Shown here in pieces: positions 1 to 7,925 of a stretch of 64,000 nucleotides of DNA (within the stretch, counting starts at the first letter, position 1; every line of letters begins with the position of its first letter). Where the stretch lies: positions 1 to 64,000 of the forward strand of contig JAXLXY010000008.1 of assembly GCA_046327715.1 (NCBI GenBank), given 5' to 3'. Under the pieces are notes generated by a model. That model was not told the origin of the DNA and did not search any database. It saw only the letters and a list, made by a program, of their open reading frames with translations. This stretch comes from JADJOM01 sp046327715. Its GTDB lineage: Bacteria > Gemmatimonadota > Gemmatimonadetes > Gemmatimonadales > GWC2-71-9. The position numbers and the translations under genes were made by a program.

Positions 1-1042
1 CGACGGTCTTCCCGTCGCGCGCCGAAAGGTAGATCCCGACCAGCAGCTCCAGCGACCGCAGCCCTTCGCGCCCGTCGGTCTCCGCCCGGGCCTCCCCGCG
101 CAGCGCCCGGATCACGTTGTCGTAGTACACCGGGTGCCCGTAGCCGTAGACCGAGGTCGTCTGGTAGCTCGCGTCCCGGATCGTCGCGTCGTCGGGGTCC
201 TGGTCGGCGAACTCCCACGCCTGGATCTCGTTGACCGCCACCCCGCCGATCCGCACCGTGCCCTTCTCCCCCAGCACCGTGAGCGACCCCTCGAAGTTCT
301 TCTGGTGCGTGAGCATCGTCACGCTCACCGACCCGAGCGCCCCGCTCCGCCACCGCACCGACGCCACCCCGGTGTCCTCCACCTCGATGTGCCGCGCCAG
401 CGTGGCCGTGAACGCGTGCACGCTCTCCACCGGGCCCACCAGCCAGTCGAGCAGGTCCACGTAGTGGCTCGCCTGGTTCATGAAGGCCCCGCCGTCGAAC
501 TCCCACGTCCCCCGCCACGGCGCGCTGTCGTAGTACTCCTGCGGCCGGCTCCAGAAGACGTTCACGCTCACCATGTAGATCCGGCCGAACCGGCGCCGCT
601 CGATCGCCCGCTTGAGCAGCTGGATCGTCGCGTTCTGCCGGTTCTGCTTGACCACGAAGAGGCTCACCCCCGCCTTGTCGCACGCGGCCACCATCGCCTT
701 GCCGTCGTGCCACCGCGTGGCCATCGGCTTCTCGGTGACCACGTGCCGCCCCGCCTCCGCCGCCTGGATGGTCTGCGCCGCGTGCATCCCCGAGGGCGTC
801 GCCAGCACGATCACGTCGGCGTTCGACTGCGCCAGCAACTGCTCCAGCGTGGCGAAGCCCGGCACCCCCGTGCGCGCCATCGCCCGCGCCAGCGCCCCCG
901 GGTCGGTGTCGCACACCGCCACCAGTTCGGCCCGCTCCTGGTGCCGGGCCAGCGCCTCGAAGTGCTTGTCCGCGATCCGGCCGCAGCCGACCAGACCGAA
1001 CCGGATGCGGCGATTGGAGATAGGCAGGGTGGCAGGCGGCAT
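1..1042 (-). CDS. Gfo/Idh/MocA-family sugar-nucleotide oxidoreductase (3' end beyond window)
   Basis: NAD(P)-dependent oxidoreductase, at least 347 residues, running off the left edge so its C-terminus is missing. A Rossmann motif GLVGCGRIAD lies near residues 16-25, and the family EKP motif at about 104-106. A stretch near residue 180 (GGAFMNQASHYVDLLDW) resembles WbpB/WlbA enzymes, which oxidise UDP-GlcNAc-uronic acid at C3 for diacetamido-uronic acid synthesis. The neighbouring UDP-sugar dehydrogenase would supply that substrate, so a surface-polysaccharide role is likely; the exact substrate is inferred. ATG at 1042 was chosen; a TATACT hexamer lies 7 nt before it with no Shine-Dalgarno sequence, suggesting a leaderless message. 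Confidence 0.85.
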   Translation of the reverse strand, partial: MPPATLPISNRRIRFGLVGCGRIADKHFEALARHQERAELVAVCDTDPGALARAMARTGVPGFATLEQLLAQSNADVIVLATPSGMHAAQTIQAAEAGRHVVTEKPMATRWHDGKAMVAACDKAGVSLFVVKQNRQNATIQLLKRAIERRRFGRIYMVSVNVFWSRPQEYYDSAPWRGTWEFDGGAFMNQASHYVDLLDWLVGPVESVHAFTATLARHIEVEDTGVASVRWRSGALGSVSVTMLTHQKNFEGSLTVLGEKGTVRIGGVAVNEIQAWEFADQDPDDATIRDASYQTTSVYGYGHPVYYDNVIRALRGEARAETDGREGLRSLELLVGIYLSARDGKTV

Positions 1043-1143
1043 GGAATGGAGTATAGACGGACCCGGGGAGCGGGGAAAGCGGGGGCGGCCCCGCCGGAAA
1101 TGGAACGGGGGGAACGGTCTCCCGTCCCCCCCTGCCTGGCGCC

Positions 1144-1231
1144 TGATCGCCCAATCACCCAACCGCCCAACCGCCCAACCGCCCAACCGCCCAATCTCCC
1201 AATCGCCCAATCGCCTAATCGCCCAATCGCC
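1144..1231 (-). repeat. Octamer tandem array, 11 units, at a gene 3' end
   Basis: Eleven consecutive 8-bp units, read on the minus strand as GGCGRTTR variants (plus strand CAACCGCC, CAATCGCC). The array lies just past the stop codon of the UDP-sugar dehydrogenase and reads in that gene's sense direction. The same octamer follows other genes at 4058-4178 and 7813-7860. Confidence 0.9.
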
Positions 1232-1238
1232 TTCCCCC

Positions 1239-2585
1239 CTACGCCTTCACCACCCCCGACAGCCCCACCAGCTTCCCGTGCCCGCCGGCCCGCAGCACCC
1301 CGCGGCTGTCGAACACCAGCGGCGCCTCCTTGAGGACCATCGCGTAGTCGATCTCGGTGTGGTCGGTGACGATGAGCGCCAGGTCCGCGCCCTGGAGCGC
1401 CGCCGCGGTGAGCGGCACGCTGTGCAGCGGCAGCCCCTGGATCGGGGTGTGCCCGTCGTCCACGATGTGCGCCACGTGCGGGTCGTGGTACGAGACGATG
1501 GCGCCCTTCTCCTGCAGCAGCCGGATGATGTCGAGCGCCGGGCTCTCCCGCAGGTCGCCGATGTTCTTCTTGTAGGCCACCCCGATCACCAGCACCTTGC
1601 TGCCCTTCATCGCCTTCATGCGGTCGTTGAGGGCGTCGGCCGCCTTCTGCACCACGTAGCCCGGCATCTCGGCGTTGATCTCGCTGGCCAGCTCGATCAT
1701 CCGGGTCTTGAAGTGCAGCGTGCGCATCTTCCAGGAGAGGTAGTGCGGGTCGAGCGGGATGCAGTGGCCGCCGAGCCCCGGGCCCGGGGTGAACTTCATG
1801 AAGCCGAACGGCTTGGTCGCCGCCGCCTCGATCACGCCCCACACGTCCAGGCCCAGCTTCTCGCAGGCCTGCGCCAGCTCGTTGGCCAGCGCGATGTTGA
1901 TCATCCGGAAGGTGTTCTCGTACACCTTGACCAGCTCCGCCGCCTCGGGGCTCTCCACCGGCACCAGGGTGTCGAACACCTTGCCGTAGAGCGCCATCGC
2001 CGCGTCGTTGCACCGCCTGGTGATGCCGCCGATGACCTTCGGGGTGTTCCGGGTCTGCCACACCGGGTTCCCCGGGTCCACCCGCTCCGGGCTGAAGCAG
2101 AGCCCGAAGTCCACGCCCACCTTGAGCCCGGTCGACTCGAAGATCGGCAGCAGCACCTCGCGGGTGGTGCCCGGGTAGGTGGTGCTCTCGAGGATGATCA
2201 CCTGCCCCGCCCGCAGGCCGGCCTTGCACGACTCCGCCGCGGCCACCACGTACGAGAGGTCCGGGTCCTTGGTCTTGTTGAGCGGGGTCGGGACGCAGAT
2301 CGAAATGACGTCGCACTCCCGCAACCGGCCGAAGTCGGTGGTGGCGGCGATGAGCCCCTTGGTCACGTAGCCGGCGAGCAGCTCGCCCGGCACGTCCTCC
2401 ACGTGGCTCTTCCCGGCGTTGATGCCGGCGCAGACCGGCGCGCTGATGTCGCAGCCGATCACCTTGAAGCCGCTGCGCGCCACCTCCACCGCCAGGGGCA
2501 GACCCACGTAGCCGAGGCCGACCACCCCAACTGTGGCGTTGCCCCGCGCGATCCGCTCCATCAACTGATCAAGACCGTCCGCCAT
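1239..2585 (-). CDS. UDP-N-acetylhexosamine 6-dehydrogenase (WbpA-like nucleotide-sugar dehydrogenase)
   Basis: A 448-residue member of the UDP-glucose/GDP-mannose dehydrogenase family, which oxidises C6 of a UDP-sugar to a uronic acid using two NAD+. The N-terminal NAD motif GLGYVGLP is at about 23-30. The catalytic cysteine sits in GGHCIPLDP near residue 275, and the C-terminal UDP-binding domain follows. Length and sequence fit the WbpA/UDP-GlcNAc class better than UDP-glucose dehydrogenase, and the adjacent WbpB/WlbA-like gene supports this. ATG at 2585 begins the conserved N-terminus; the frame is open upstream but that part looks non-coding. A weak AAGG lies about 10 nt before it. The exact substrate is inferred. 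Confidence 0.88.
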   Translation of the reverse strand: MADGLDQLMERIARGNATVGVVGLGYVGLPLAVEVARSGFKVIGCDISAPVCAGINAGKSHVEDVPGELLAGYVTKGLIAATTDFGRLRECDVISICVPTPLNKTKDPDLSYVVAAAESCKAGLRAGQVIILESTTYPGTTREVLLPIFESTGLKVGVDFGLCFSPERVDPGNPVWQTRNTPKVIGGITRRCNDAAMALYGKVFDTLVPVESPEAAELVKVYENTFRMINIALANELAQACEKLGLDVWGVIEAAATKPFGFMKFTPGPGLGGHCIPLDPHYLSWKMRTLHFKTRMIELASEINAEMPGYVVQKAADALNDRMKAMKGSKVLVIGVAYKKNIGDLRESPALDIIRLLQEKGAIVSYHDPHVAHIVDDGHTPIQGLPLHSVPLTAAALQGADLALIVTDHTEIDYAMVLKEAPLVFDSRGVLRAGGHGKLVGLSGVVKA

Positions 2586-2917
2586 GACCGCCGTACCTTG
2601 TCGTGAAAGTGATGTGCCACAAGGAGTTGCCGAGCCGGCCCTCGAACCTAGCGGGGGACGGCCGGTGATGCCACCCTGCCCCCGTGCAAACCCCGTGCGC
2701 GGGAATCCCGCACCCCACGCCCGCCCATTCCCCGGGGCCGGCGGAGGGCACACCGACCCCCGCCCTTGTGAAATATTTCACATTTGATAATTATACGGGA
2801 GTCGCCGCGTCCACGGAACCAGGGCCGGACCCTCGGGCCTCCGCGGCGCCCGTCCGCAGCAACCCGCCCCGCGTGCCCGGAGCCCGCGGGCCGCGTCATC
2901 CCCCAAGGAGGCAGTCC
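2586..2917. other. Divergent intergenic region upstream of the UDP-sugar dehydrogenase and isocitrate lyase
   Basis: This 332-bp gap separates two divergent genes. Most is GC-rich with no supportable gene. It holds one sharply AT-rich block (about 2766-2796) described separately, and a good Shine-Dalgarno AAGGAGG at 2905-2911 serving the lyase. Confidence 0.6.
2768..2796 (+). promoter_or_regulatory. Perfect 14-bp palindrome next to a -10-like box, upstream of isocitrate lyase
   Basis: GTGAAATATTTCAC at 2768-2781 is a perfect inverted repeat. It is followed by GATAAT at 2786-2791, five of six matches to the -10 consensus. The palindrome would sit in the -35/-10 spacer, a classic repressor position. 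The AT content stands out against its surroundings. The regulator is not identified. Confidence 0.55.
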
Positions 2918-4051
2918 ATGGCCAGCGCCGCGCCCGTGAGCAAGCACGCCGTCTATCCCAAGGACGAGATCGCCAAGCTCCTGGCCCCGCCGGAAAACGA
3001 GCGCCCCGGCACCAAGCTGCGCCGCCTGCTGCACGAGGCCCGCGACAAGGGCTCCTTCGTCCATACCGCCGGCGCCTACGACGCCTACACCGCCTCCATC
3101 ATGACCCGGCTCGGCTTCAAGGCGCTGTACGGCTCGGGCTGGCAGCTCGCCGCGGTCAAGAACATGTACCCCGACATCGGCGTCTACCACTCGCACCAGA
3201 TGGTCGAGCTGGCGCTGGAGCTGTGGAAAGGCATCGAGGGCGCCCGGCACACCCACTACTACGACACCGAGGGCAAGGAACTGCTGAACGTGCCCCCGAT
3301 GTTCATGGACATGGAGGCCGGCTTCGGCGGGCCCACCCAGACCTTCTCCCTGGCCACCGAGCTGGTGCGCGCCCGGGTGGGCGGCGTCCACCTCGAGAAC
3401 CAGGACCCCGCCGACCGCACCTGCGGCCACATCGTCAACGTCGGCAAGGCCAAGCGCGACAAGGTGCTGGTGCCCCGCGCCACCTGGCTGGCCAAGCTCA
3501 AGGCCATCCGCGCCGCCGCCGAGGCCATGGGCGAGGACCTCGTGATCATCGCCCGCACCGACTCGGTCGACGGCGCCCTGCCCGGCCAGTCCTCCGGCGG
3601 CGTCAAGATGGCCGTCGAGGATGCCTGGGAGGCCTCCGAGCTGGGCTGCGACGTGATCTGGGCGGAGTTCAACAACGTGGACCTGGAGCAGCCCCAGGCC
3701 TTCGCCGAGGGCGTGCGCAAGTACTACCCCAACCAGATGCTCGGCTTCAACCTCTCCCCCTCCCTCTACTGGGGGAAGGCCAAGAAGTCCGGCACCCTCA
3801 TCACCAACCAGCAGCTCGCCGACCTGGGCTACACCCTCCAGTTCTCGACGCTCTTCAACTTCCGCACCGCCGGCCTGGCCCTCGACAAGGGCCTGCGCAA
3901 GTTCGCCGCCAAGGGCCTCGACGCCCTCGCCGACCTGCAGATCGAGGAAGATGAAGCCGCCGGCGGCCCCCCGATGACCAAGATGCACCAGAAGCTCGCC
4001 GGCATGAACCGCTGGCTGATCCTCGAGTCGGTGCTGTCGGGGAAGGCGTAG
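2918..4051 (+). CDS. aceA: Isocitrate lyase family protein (short form)
   Basis: A 377-residue ICL/PEP-mutase superfamily enzyme expected to cleave isocitrate to glyoxylate and succinate (glyoxylate shunt). Family features are an SGWQLAA segment, the catalytic cysteine in a CGH motif (Cys about 169, preceded by RT rather than the usual KK or KR), and NLSPSLYW near 278-285, matching the ICL substrate motif NCSPSFNW with its Asn and Ser residues kept. It is shorter than typical bacterial enzymes (about 430). The start is fixed by AAGGAGG 6 nt before ATG 2918. A 2-methylisocitrate lyase cannot be excluded. It ends convergently with hflX. Confidence 0.8.
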   Translation: MASAAPVSKHAVYPKDEIAKLLAPPENERPGTKLRRLLHEARDKGSFVHTAGAYDAYTASIMTRLGFKALYGSGWQLAAVKNMYPDIGVYHSHQMVELALELWKGIEGARHTHYYDTEGKELLNVPPMFMDMEAGFGGPTQTFSLATELVRARVGGVHLENQDPADRTCGHIVNVGKAKRDKVLVPRATWLAKLKAIRAAAEAMGEDLVIIARTDSVDGALPGQSSGGVKMAVEDAWEASELGCDVIWAEFNNVDLEQPQAFAEGVRKYYPNQMLGFNLSPSLYWGKAKKSGTLITNQQLADLGYTLQFSTLFNFRTAGLALDKGLRKFAAKGLDALADLQIEEDEAAGGPPMTKMHQKLAGMNRWLILESVLSGKA

Positions 4052-4057
4052 GGAGAA

Positions 4058-4178
4058 GGCGATTGGGCGATTAGGCGATTGGACGATTGGATGATTGGAA
4101 GTACGACGAAGGGCGGCTCTCCGGCATGGGGAGCCGCCCTTCGCACGAACCGCCCAACCGCCCAACCGCCGAACCGCC
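4058..4178. repeat. Two inward-facing octamer arrays flanking a hairpin between convergent genes
   Basis: Five GGCGATTG-type units (4058-4097) follow the isocitrate lyase stop on the plus strand. Four units that read GGCGGTTS on the minus strand (4147-4178) follow the hflX stop. The GC-rich hairpin at 4107-4143 lies between them, so each gene's transcript meets sense-oriented octamers and then the hairpin. Confidence 0.88.
4107..4143. terminator. Bidirectional hairpin terminator between isocitrate lyase and hflX
   Basis: Perfect 13-bp arms (CGAAGGGCGGCTC at 4107-4119 and its complement at 4131-4143) enclose an 11-nt loop. The position between two convergent stop codons fits a shared terminator, although there is no U-tract on either side. 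Confidence 0.7.
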
Positions 4179-4181
4179 CCC

Positions 4182-5426
4182 CTACCCCCCCACCGCGACC
4201 CCCTCCCGCCGCAGCTGCTCCGCCTGCCACGGCGCCAGCCGCACCCGCACCCGGTGGAACTCCCCCTCCACCGTCTGGTCCACCACCTCGCCCAGGCGGT
4301 ACATCGACGCGAGCCGCGCCCCGTCGGCCAGCGGCACCAGCACCGTGACCGGCGGCCGCAGCTCCCGCTCCCGCTGCCGCAGCTCGGCCTTGACCCCCTC
4401 GAGGCCGTCCAGGCGCTGGGTCGTGGCGAGCAGCGCGTCGGGGTAGAGCGCCCGGGCCCGGGCCGCAAAGGCCGACGGATCCTTCACCTGGTCCATCTTG
4501 TTGAACACCGGCACCAGCGGCAGCTCGCCCACGCCGATCTCGGCCAGCACCTGGTCCACCACCGCCATCTGCTCTTCCCACCCCGGGTGGCTCGCATCGA
4601 CCACGTGCAGCAGCAGGTCGGCGCCGCGGACCTCCTCGAGCGTCGCCCGGAAGCTCGCCACCAGGTGGTGCGGCAGCTTGCGGATGAACCCGACCGTGTC
4701 CGACACCCGGGCCCGGCACCCCTCGCCCAGGTCCACCTCGCGGGTCAGCGTGTCGAGGGTGGCGAACAGCCGGTCCTCGACGAAGATCCCGTGCTCCCCC
4801 GAGAGCATCCGCAGCACGCTCGACTTGCCGGCGTTGGTGTAGCCCACCAGCGCCACCGAGAGCAGCGGGGTGCGGCCGGCGCGGAGCACCTCGCGGTGCT
4901 TCTCCCACTCGCGCAGCTTCTCGCGCAGCAGCTGGATCTTGCGCCGGATCATCCGGCGGTCGGTCTCGAGCTGGGTCTCGCCCGGACCCCGCAGGCCGAT
5001 GCCGCCGCGGATCCGGCTCAGGTGGGTCCACATCCGCGCCAGGCGCGGCAGCAGGTACTCGAGCTGGGCCAGCTCCACCTGCAGCTTGGCCTCGTGGGTG
5101 CGTGCCCGGGTGGAGAAGATGTCGAGGATGAGCTCGGCCCGGTCCATCACCCGGGTCTTGAGCTCCTTCTCGAGGTTCGCGCCCTGGTTGGGGGTGAGCT
5201 CCTCGTCGAACAGCACCAGCGTGGCGCGGGTCTCCTCCATCAGCGCCCGCAGCTCCTCCACCTTCCCCTCGCCGATCAGCGTGGCGGGGTTGGGGCTCGC
5301 CACCTGCTGGGACAGCCGGCCCACCACCACCGCGCCCGCGGTGTCGGCCAGCCGGGCCAGCTCATCGAGATGTTCGGTGAGGTGTTCCGCGTCGTCCGAG
5401 CCCTTCCGCGGCGCGCCCACCAGCAC
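4182..5426 (-). CDS. hflX: GTPase HflX
   Basis: Ribosome-associated GTPase that in other bacteria splits stalled or heat-damaged 70S ribosomes. The HflX N-terminal domain is followed by the signature GGIGLRGPGETQLETDRR, then a G domain: G1 GYTNAGKS near 195-203, G3 DTVGF near 242, G4 NKMD near 308. The 414 residues are normal for the family. The start is uncertain: GTG 5426 is the only standard start close to the conserved region, but homology-like sequence (ERA before VLVG) continues about seven codons upstream, so a non-standard start is possible. It lies 58 nt after the LEA-like lipoprotein stop and probably shares its transcript. Confidence 0.9.
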   Translation of the reverse strand: MLVGAPRKGSDDAEHLTEHLDELARLADTAGAVVVGRLSQQVASPNPATLIGEGKVEELRALMEETRATLVLFDEELTPNQGANLEKELKTRVMDRAELILDIFSTRARTHEAKLQVELAQLEYLLPRLARMWTHLSRIRGGIGLRGPGETQLETDRRMIRRKIQLLREKLREWEKHREVLRAGRTPLLSVALVGYTNAGKSSVLRMLSGEHGIFVEDRLFATLDTLTREVDLGEGCRARVSDTVGFIRKLPHHLVASFRATLEEVRGADLLLHVVDASHPGWEEQMAVVDQVLAEIGVGELPLVPVFNKMDQVKDPSAFAARARALYPDALLATTQRLDGLEGVKAELRQRERELRPPVTVLVPLADGARLASMYRLGEVVDQTVEGEFHRVRVRLAPWQAEQLRREGVAVGG

Positions 5427-5484
5427 GGCGCGCTCGGCAGGGGGCTCGATCGTGATCAGTTCGCGAATCGGCGGCGTCCCCGGG

Positions 5485-5949
5485 TCAGGGCTTGAGCAGG
5501 GGCACGTTGCCCTGCCCCGAGAAGGGCACTTCGAGCGGGGTGCCGATCGGCGTGTTGATGGTGAAGCGGCCGCTGATGCCGTAGTTCACCGCGCCGTAAC
5601 CCAGGGCCGCCCGTGCCGCGCTCGCCACCCCCGACCACTTGAAGGTGAGCGGCACCGTGAGCACGGTGGTGTCCTTCGCCGCCAGGGTGAACGGGTTGGT
5701 CAGCGCCACGTCCCCGAAGCGGCTCCCCTCGATGTCGAGGCTGGCCGTGAGGCCCACCCCCTTGAGGGTGAGCTGGTTGGGATTGTGGAACGCCAGCGCC
5801 ACGTCGAGCGTGCCGCCCGACAGGCCTACGTTCCGGATCGCGAGGTGATGCAGCCGGACGTCGGGCTGCAGGATGTTGACCGGATTGACGCCGCCGGGCC
5901 CGCAGGCGGCCACCACGACAAGGGCCAGGACGGGAAGGAGTCTACGCAT
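5485..5949 (-). CDS. LEA type 2 (WHy-domain) lipoprotein
   Basis: A 154-residue predicted lipoprotein. The signal peptide ends in a lipobox-like VVVAAC with the lipidated Cys near residue 16. The rest resembles LEA14/WHy domains: a single beta-sandwich with the characteristic NPNQLTLKGVG segment (desiccation/stress-type domain, often membrane-anchored in bacteria). A TATATT hexamer lies only 6 nt upstream of ATG 5949 and there is no Shine-Dalgarno sequence, suggesting leaderless expression. It is the first gene before hflX. Molecular function is unknown. Confidence 0.8.
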   Translation of the reverse strand: MRRLLPVLALVVVAACGPGGVNPVNILQPDVRLHHLAIRNVGLSGGTLDVALAFHNPNQLTLKGVGLTASLDIEGSRFGDVALTNPFTLAAKDTTVLTVPLTFKWSGVASAARAALGYGAVNYGISGRFTINTPIGTPLEVPFSGQGNVPLLKP

Positions 5950-6252
5950 GGCTGCAATATAGGCGGGGAGGCAGGGCGACGGGGGCAGACGGGAGGAGGG
6001 ACATAGAGGAAAGGGGAAGGGTGGAAGGCGAAGGGGGAATTCCGCAATCGGGCCCAGGTCACCGGGCCTCGGGGGCCGCCGGACCGATCCCGGGACGTCC
6101 ACCGACCCTTCCGCGGCGCACCGGACCAGTTTCCCGGCAACCACCGACCGCAGCGAACGACCCGTGGCCCCTGTACCGGCGCCCGAGGCCACTTCCGCCG
6201 GGCCCGGGATCATTCGAGCGACGCACCTGCCCCCAATAGAAGCGTGCGTGGC
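5950..6252. other. GC-rich intergenic DNA with G-runs, no convincing gene
   Basis: Upstream of the LEA-like gene the plus strand has many runs of three to five G (about 5963-6037), with spacing compatible with G-quadruplex formation. Beyond that it is GC-rich and degenerate and merges into the 21-bp array. No start with a ribosome-binding site or recognisable protein is seen. Confidence 0.5.
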
Positions 6253-6756
6253 CCCTTCCCCGACGCCCTCCGCCACTTCCGCGGCGTCCGTCAGTACTTC
6301 GCCGACGCCCGTCGGCACTTGCCCGTCGCCCGTCGGCATTTCCCCGGCGCCCGGCATCGCTTCCCCGCGGTCCGTCATCACTTCCCCATCGCCCGTCACC
6401 AGTTCCCCGGTGCCCGTCGGCCCTTTCCGCTGGCCCTCCGCCACTTCCCCCTGATGCGTCGTCACTCGAGCGTCGCACGATGGCCCTTTCGCGTCGCGCG
6501 TGACCATTGCCACCCCGCCCGCGGCCATTGCCGGCGCATCCAGGAGCATTGCCAGCGCATCCGGGGCCATTGCCAGCGCATCCGGGAGCATTGCCAGCGC
6601 ATCCGGGGCCATTGCCAGCGCATCCGGGGCCATTGCCAGCGCATCCGGGATCATTGCCAGCGCATCCGGGGCCATTGCCAGCGCATCCGGGAGCATTGCC
6701 AGCGCATCCGGGATCATTGCCAGCGCACCTGCACGCATTGCCGGCCCCGCTCCGCG
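6253..6756. repeat. 24-unit tandem array with exact 21-bp period
   Basis: Twenty-four consecutive 21-bp units run for 504 bp without a single indel. Units 1-12 are diverged and share a TT core and GCC-CG pattern; units 13-24 are nearly identical and begin CATTGCC. Because 21 is a multiple of three, several frames on both strands stay open. The plus frame starting at GTG 6244 gives heptads H-F-P-x-A-R-x then HCQRIRG/E; a minus frame gives DALAMAP heptads. No frame has a clear ribosome-binding site, so coding status is undecided. Confidence 0.9.
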
Positions 6757-7145
6757 CGCGCGAGGTCGTCGGCAGATGACCAGACGGGCCACGTTCGTCA
6801 CCCAGCCACCGAACCGTCCAACCGCCTAACCGTCCAACCGCCCAACCGTCCAACCGTCCAACCGCCCAACCGTCCGCCCCCGCGGACACCAACCACCCGT
6901 TCCCGCCAGCTGCACGAGTGACGCGCGCGGCAGCAACGCCATGCCCGTCAACGTCATGCACGATTTGTCGGCCCCCTGCACGGACCGGTGGCACGCCGCC
7001 TGCGTTAGGCACCTCCCGGACCGGCCGGCGCGTGGGCGCCCGGCCGGGGCCGGCACCGGCGCCCCCCACAGGCGTCGCACCTCAAGGAAAGGGCAGGAGC
7101 CCGCCAGCGACGGCGGGTCACCACACACAGGAAAGGATGGATGGT
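6757..7145. other. Intergenic region containing an octamer array
   Basis: This 389-bp stretch between the 21-bp array and the next gene holds the octamer array at 6811-6874 and otherwise GC-rich DNA. A Shine-Dalgarno-like AGGAAAGG lies at 7129-7136 for the gene at 7146. No other gene is supported. Confidence 0.5.
6811..6874. repeat. Octamer tandem array, 8 units
   Basis: Eight consecutive 8-bp units (GAACCGTC, CAACCGCC, TAACCGTC variants) of the same family as those at 1144, 4058 and 7813. It is the only intergenic member with no recognised gene ending beside it, so either it marks the end of an unrecognised minus-strand gene or the 3'-end rule has an exception. Confidence 0.88.
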
Positions 7146-7805
7146 ATGCGGTACACGTTTGCGCTCGTCTTCGACGCGGGGGGCCGGGTGGCCCAGTTCC
7201 AGCTCGACCACCCCAACCCCGCCCCCGCGGCCCAGGCTGCGGTCCAGGCCCTCGCCACCCTGGTGGCGGAGGGGCGCTCCCTCCTCGACCAGCAGCAGCG
7301 GAGCGGCCTCGCCGTGGAGCTGGCCGTGGACACCAAGGCCGACCTGCGTCGCGCCATCATCACCGATACCCAGGACCTGGCCCGCATCGCCACGGTGGCC
7401 GCGCTGCGCCAGCCCGAGGTCGCCTTCACCCTGGAGCCGCCGACCGGCAACTCCGGCCAGGTGCGCTTCCTGAGCATGGCCCGCGTGGTGCTGGAGACCG
7501 CCACCGCCCACCAGGCGCTGCTCGAGACCTACGGCATGGCGGAGGGCACGCTCGACGCGCTGGGCGCCGCCATCGGCCGCTTCGAGACCCTGGTCAGCGG
7601 CCAGGCCACCAGCCGCACCGAACGCGTCGGCGCCGTCGCCCAGCTCCAGGTGCTGTCGAAGGAGATCATCCTGGTGCTCCGCCAGCTCGATGCCATGGAG
7701 CGCCGGCGCCTGCGCGGCAACGCCGAACTCCTCGCCGCCTGGAAGAACGCGCGCGATATCCACTGGCCGCGGCCGGAACAGAAGGCCAAGCCGGAGGCGG
7801 CGTGA
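7146..7805 (+). CDS. Conserved-looking protein of unknown function
   Basis: A 219-residue protein I do not recognise. It opens with a short beta-like segment (YTFALVFDAGGRVAQF), then is predicted mostly helical, with no signal peptide, membrane segment or catalytic motif. Codon usage matches neighbouring real genes. ATG 7146 was preferred over in-frame ATG 7137 because AGGAAAGG at 7129-7136 is 9 nt from the former and abuts the latter. An octamer array follows the stop codon and the gene converges with rarA. The amino-terminal segment hints at a small regulatory or tail-interacting protein, but no function can be assigned. Confidence 0.65.
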   Translation: MRYTFALVFDAGGRVAQFQLDHPNPAPAAQAAVQALATLVAEGRSLLDQQQRSGLAVELAVDTKADLRRAIITDTQDLARIATVAALRQPEVAFTLEPPTGNSGQVRFLSMARVVLETATAHQALLETYGMAEGTLDALGAAIGRFETLVSGQATSRTERVGAVAQLQVLSKEIILVLRQLDAMERRRLRGNAELLAAWKNARDIHWPRPEQKAKPEAA

Positions 7806-7812
7806 GTAGCAA

Positions 7813-7893
7813 GGCGGTTGGGCGGTTAGGCGGTTAGGCGGTTAGGCGGTTGGGCGGTTAGGCGGTAGGCGGTAGGCCTGCCGCCTTACCGCC
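7813..7893 (+). repeat. Octamer array running into a hairpin at a gene 3' end
   Basis: Six perfect-length GGCGGTTR octamers (7813-7860) start 8 nt after the stop of the gene at 7146. They run into GGCGGTA heptamers whose sequence (7861-7872) pairs with CCGCC-T-TACCGCC at 7881-7893, one base bulged. This resembles the array-hairpin arrangement at 4058-4178. Confidence 0.85.
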
Positions 7894-7925
7894 GCTTCTT
7901 GAAGACCAAGCCAATCCCCCACGTC

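Noticed and set aside
6253..6756. CRISPR array
   Set aside because: Units abut directly with no spacers, the period is 21 bp and there are no cas genes.
6244..6921. A 225-residue frame through the 21-bp array (GTG start)
   Set aside because: All three-multiple repeats keep several frames open; no Shine-Dalgarno sequence and the C-terminus is encoded by octamer repeats. Kept as a question in the findings, not annotated as a gene.
1144..7874. Octamer arrays as replication-origin or plasmid iterons
   Set aside because: They follow many unrelated genes in short tracts, with no rep gene or DnaA-box cluster, and the region is otherwise ordinary chromosome.
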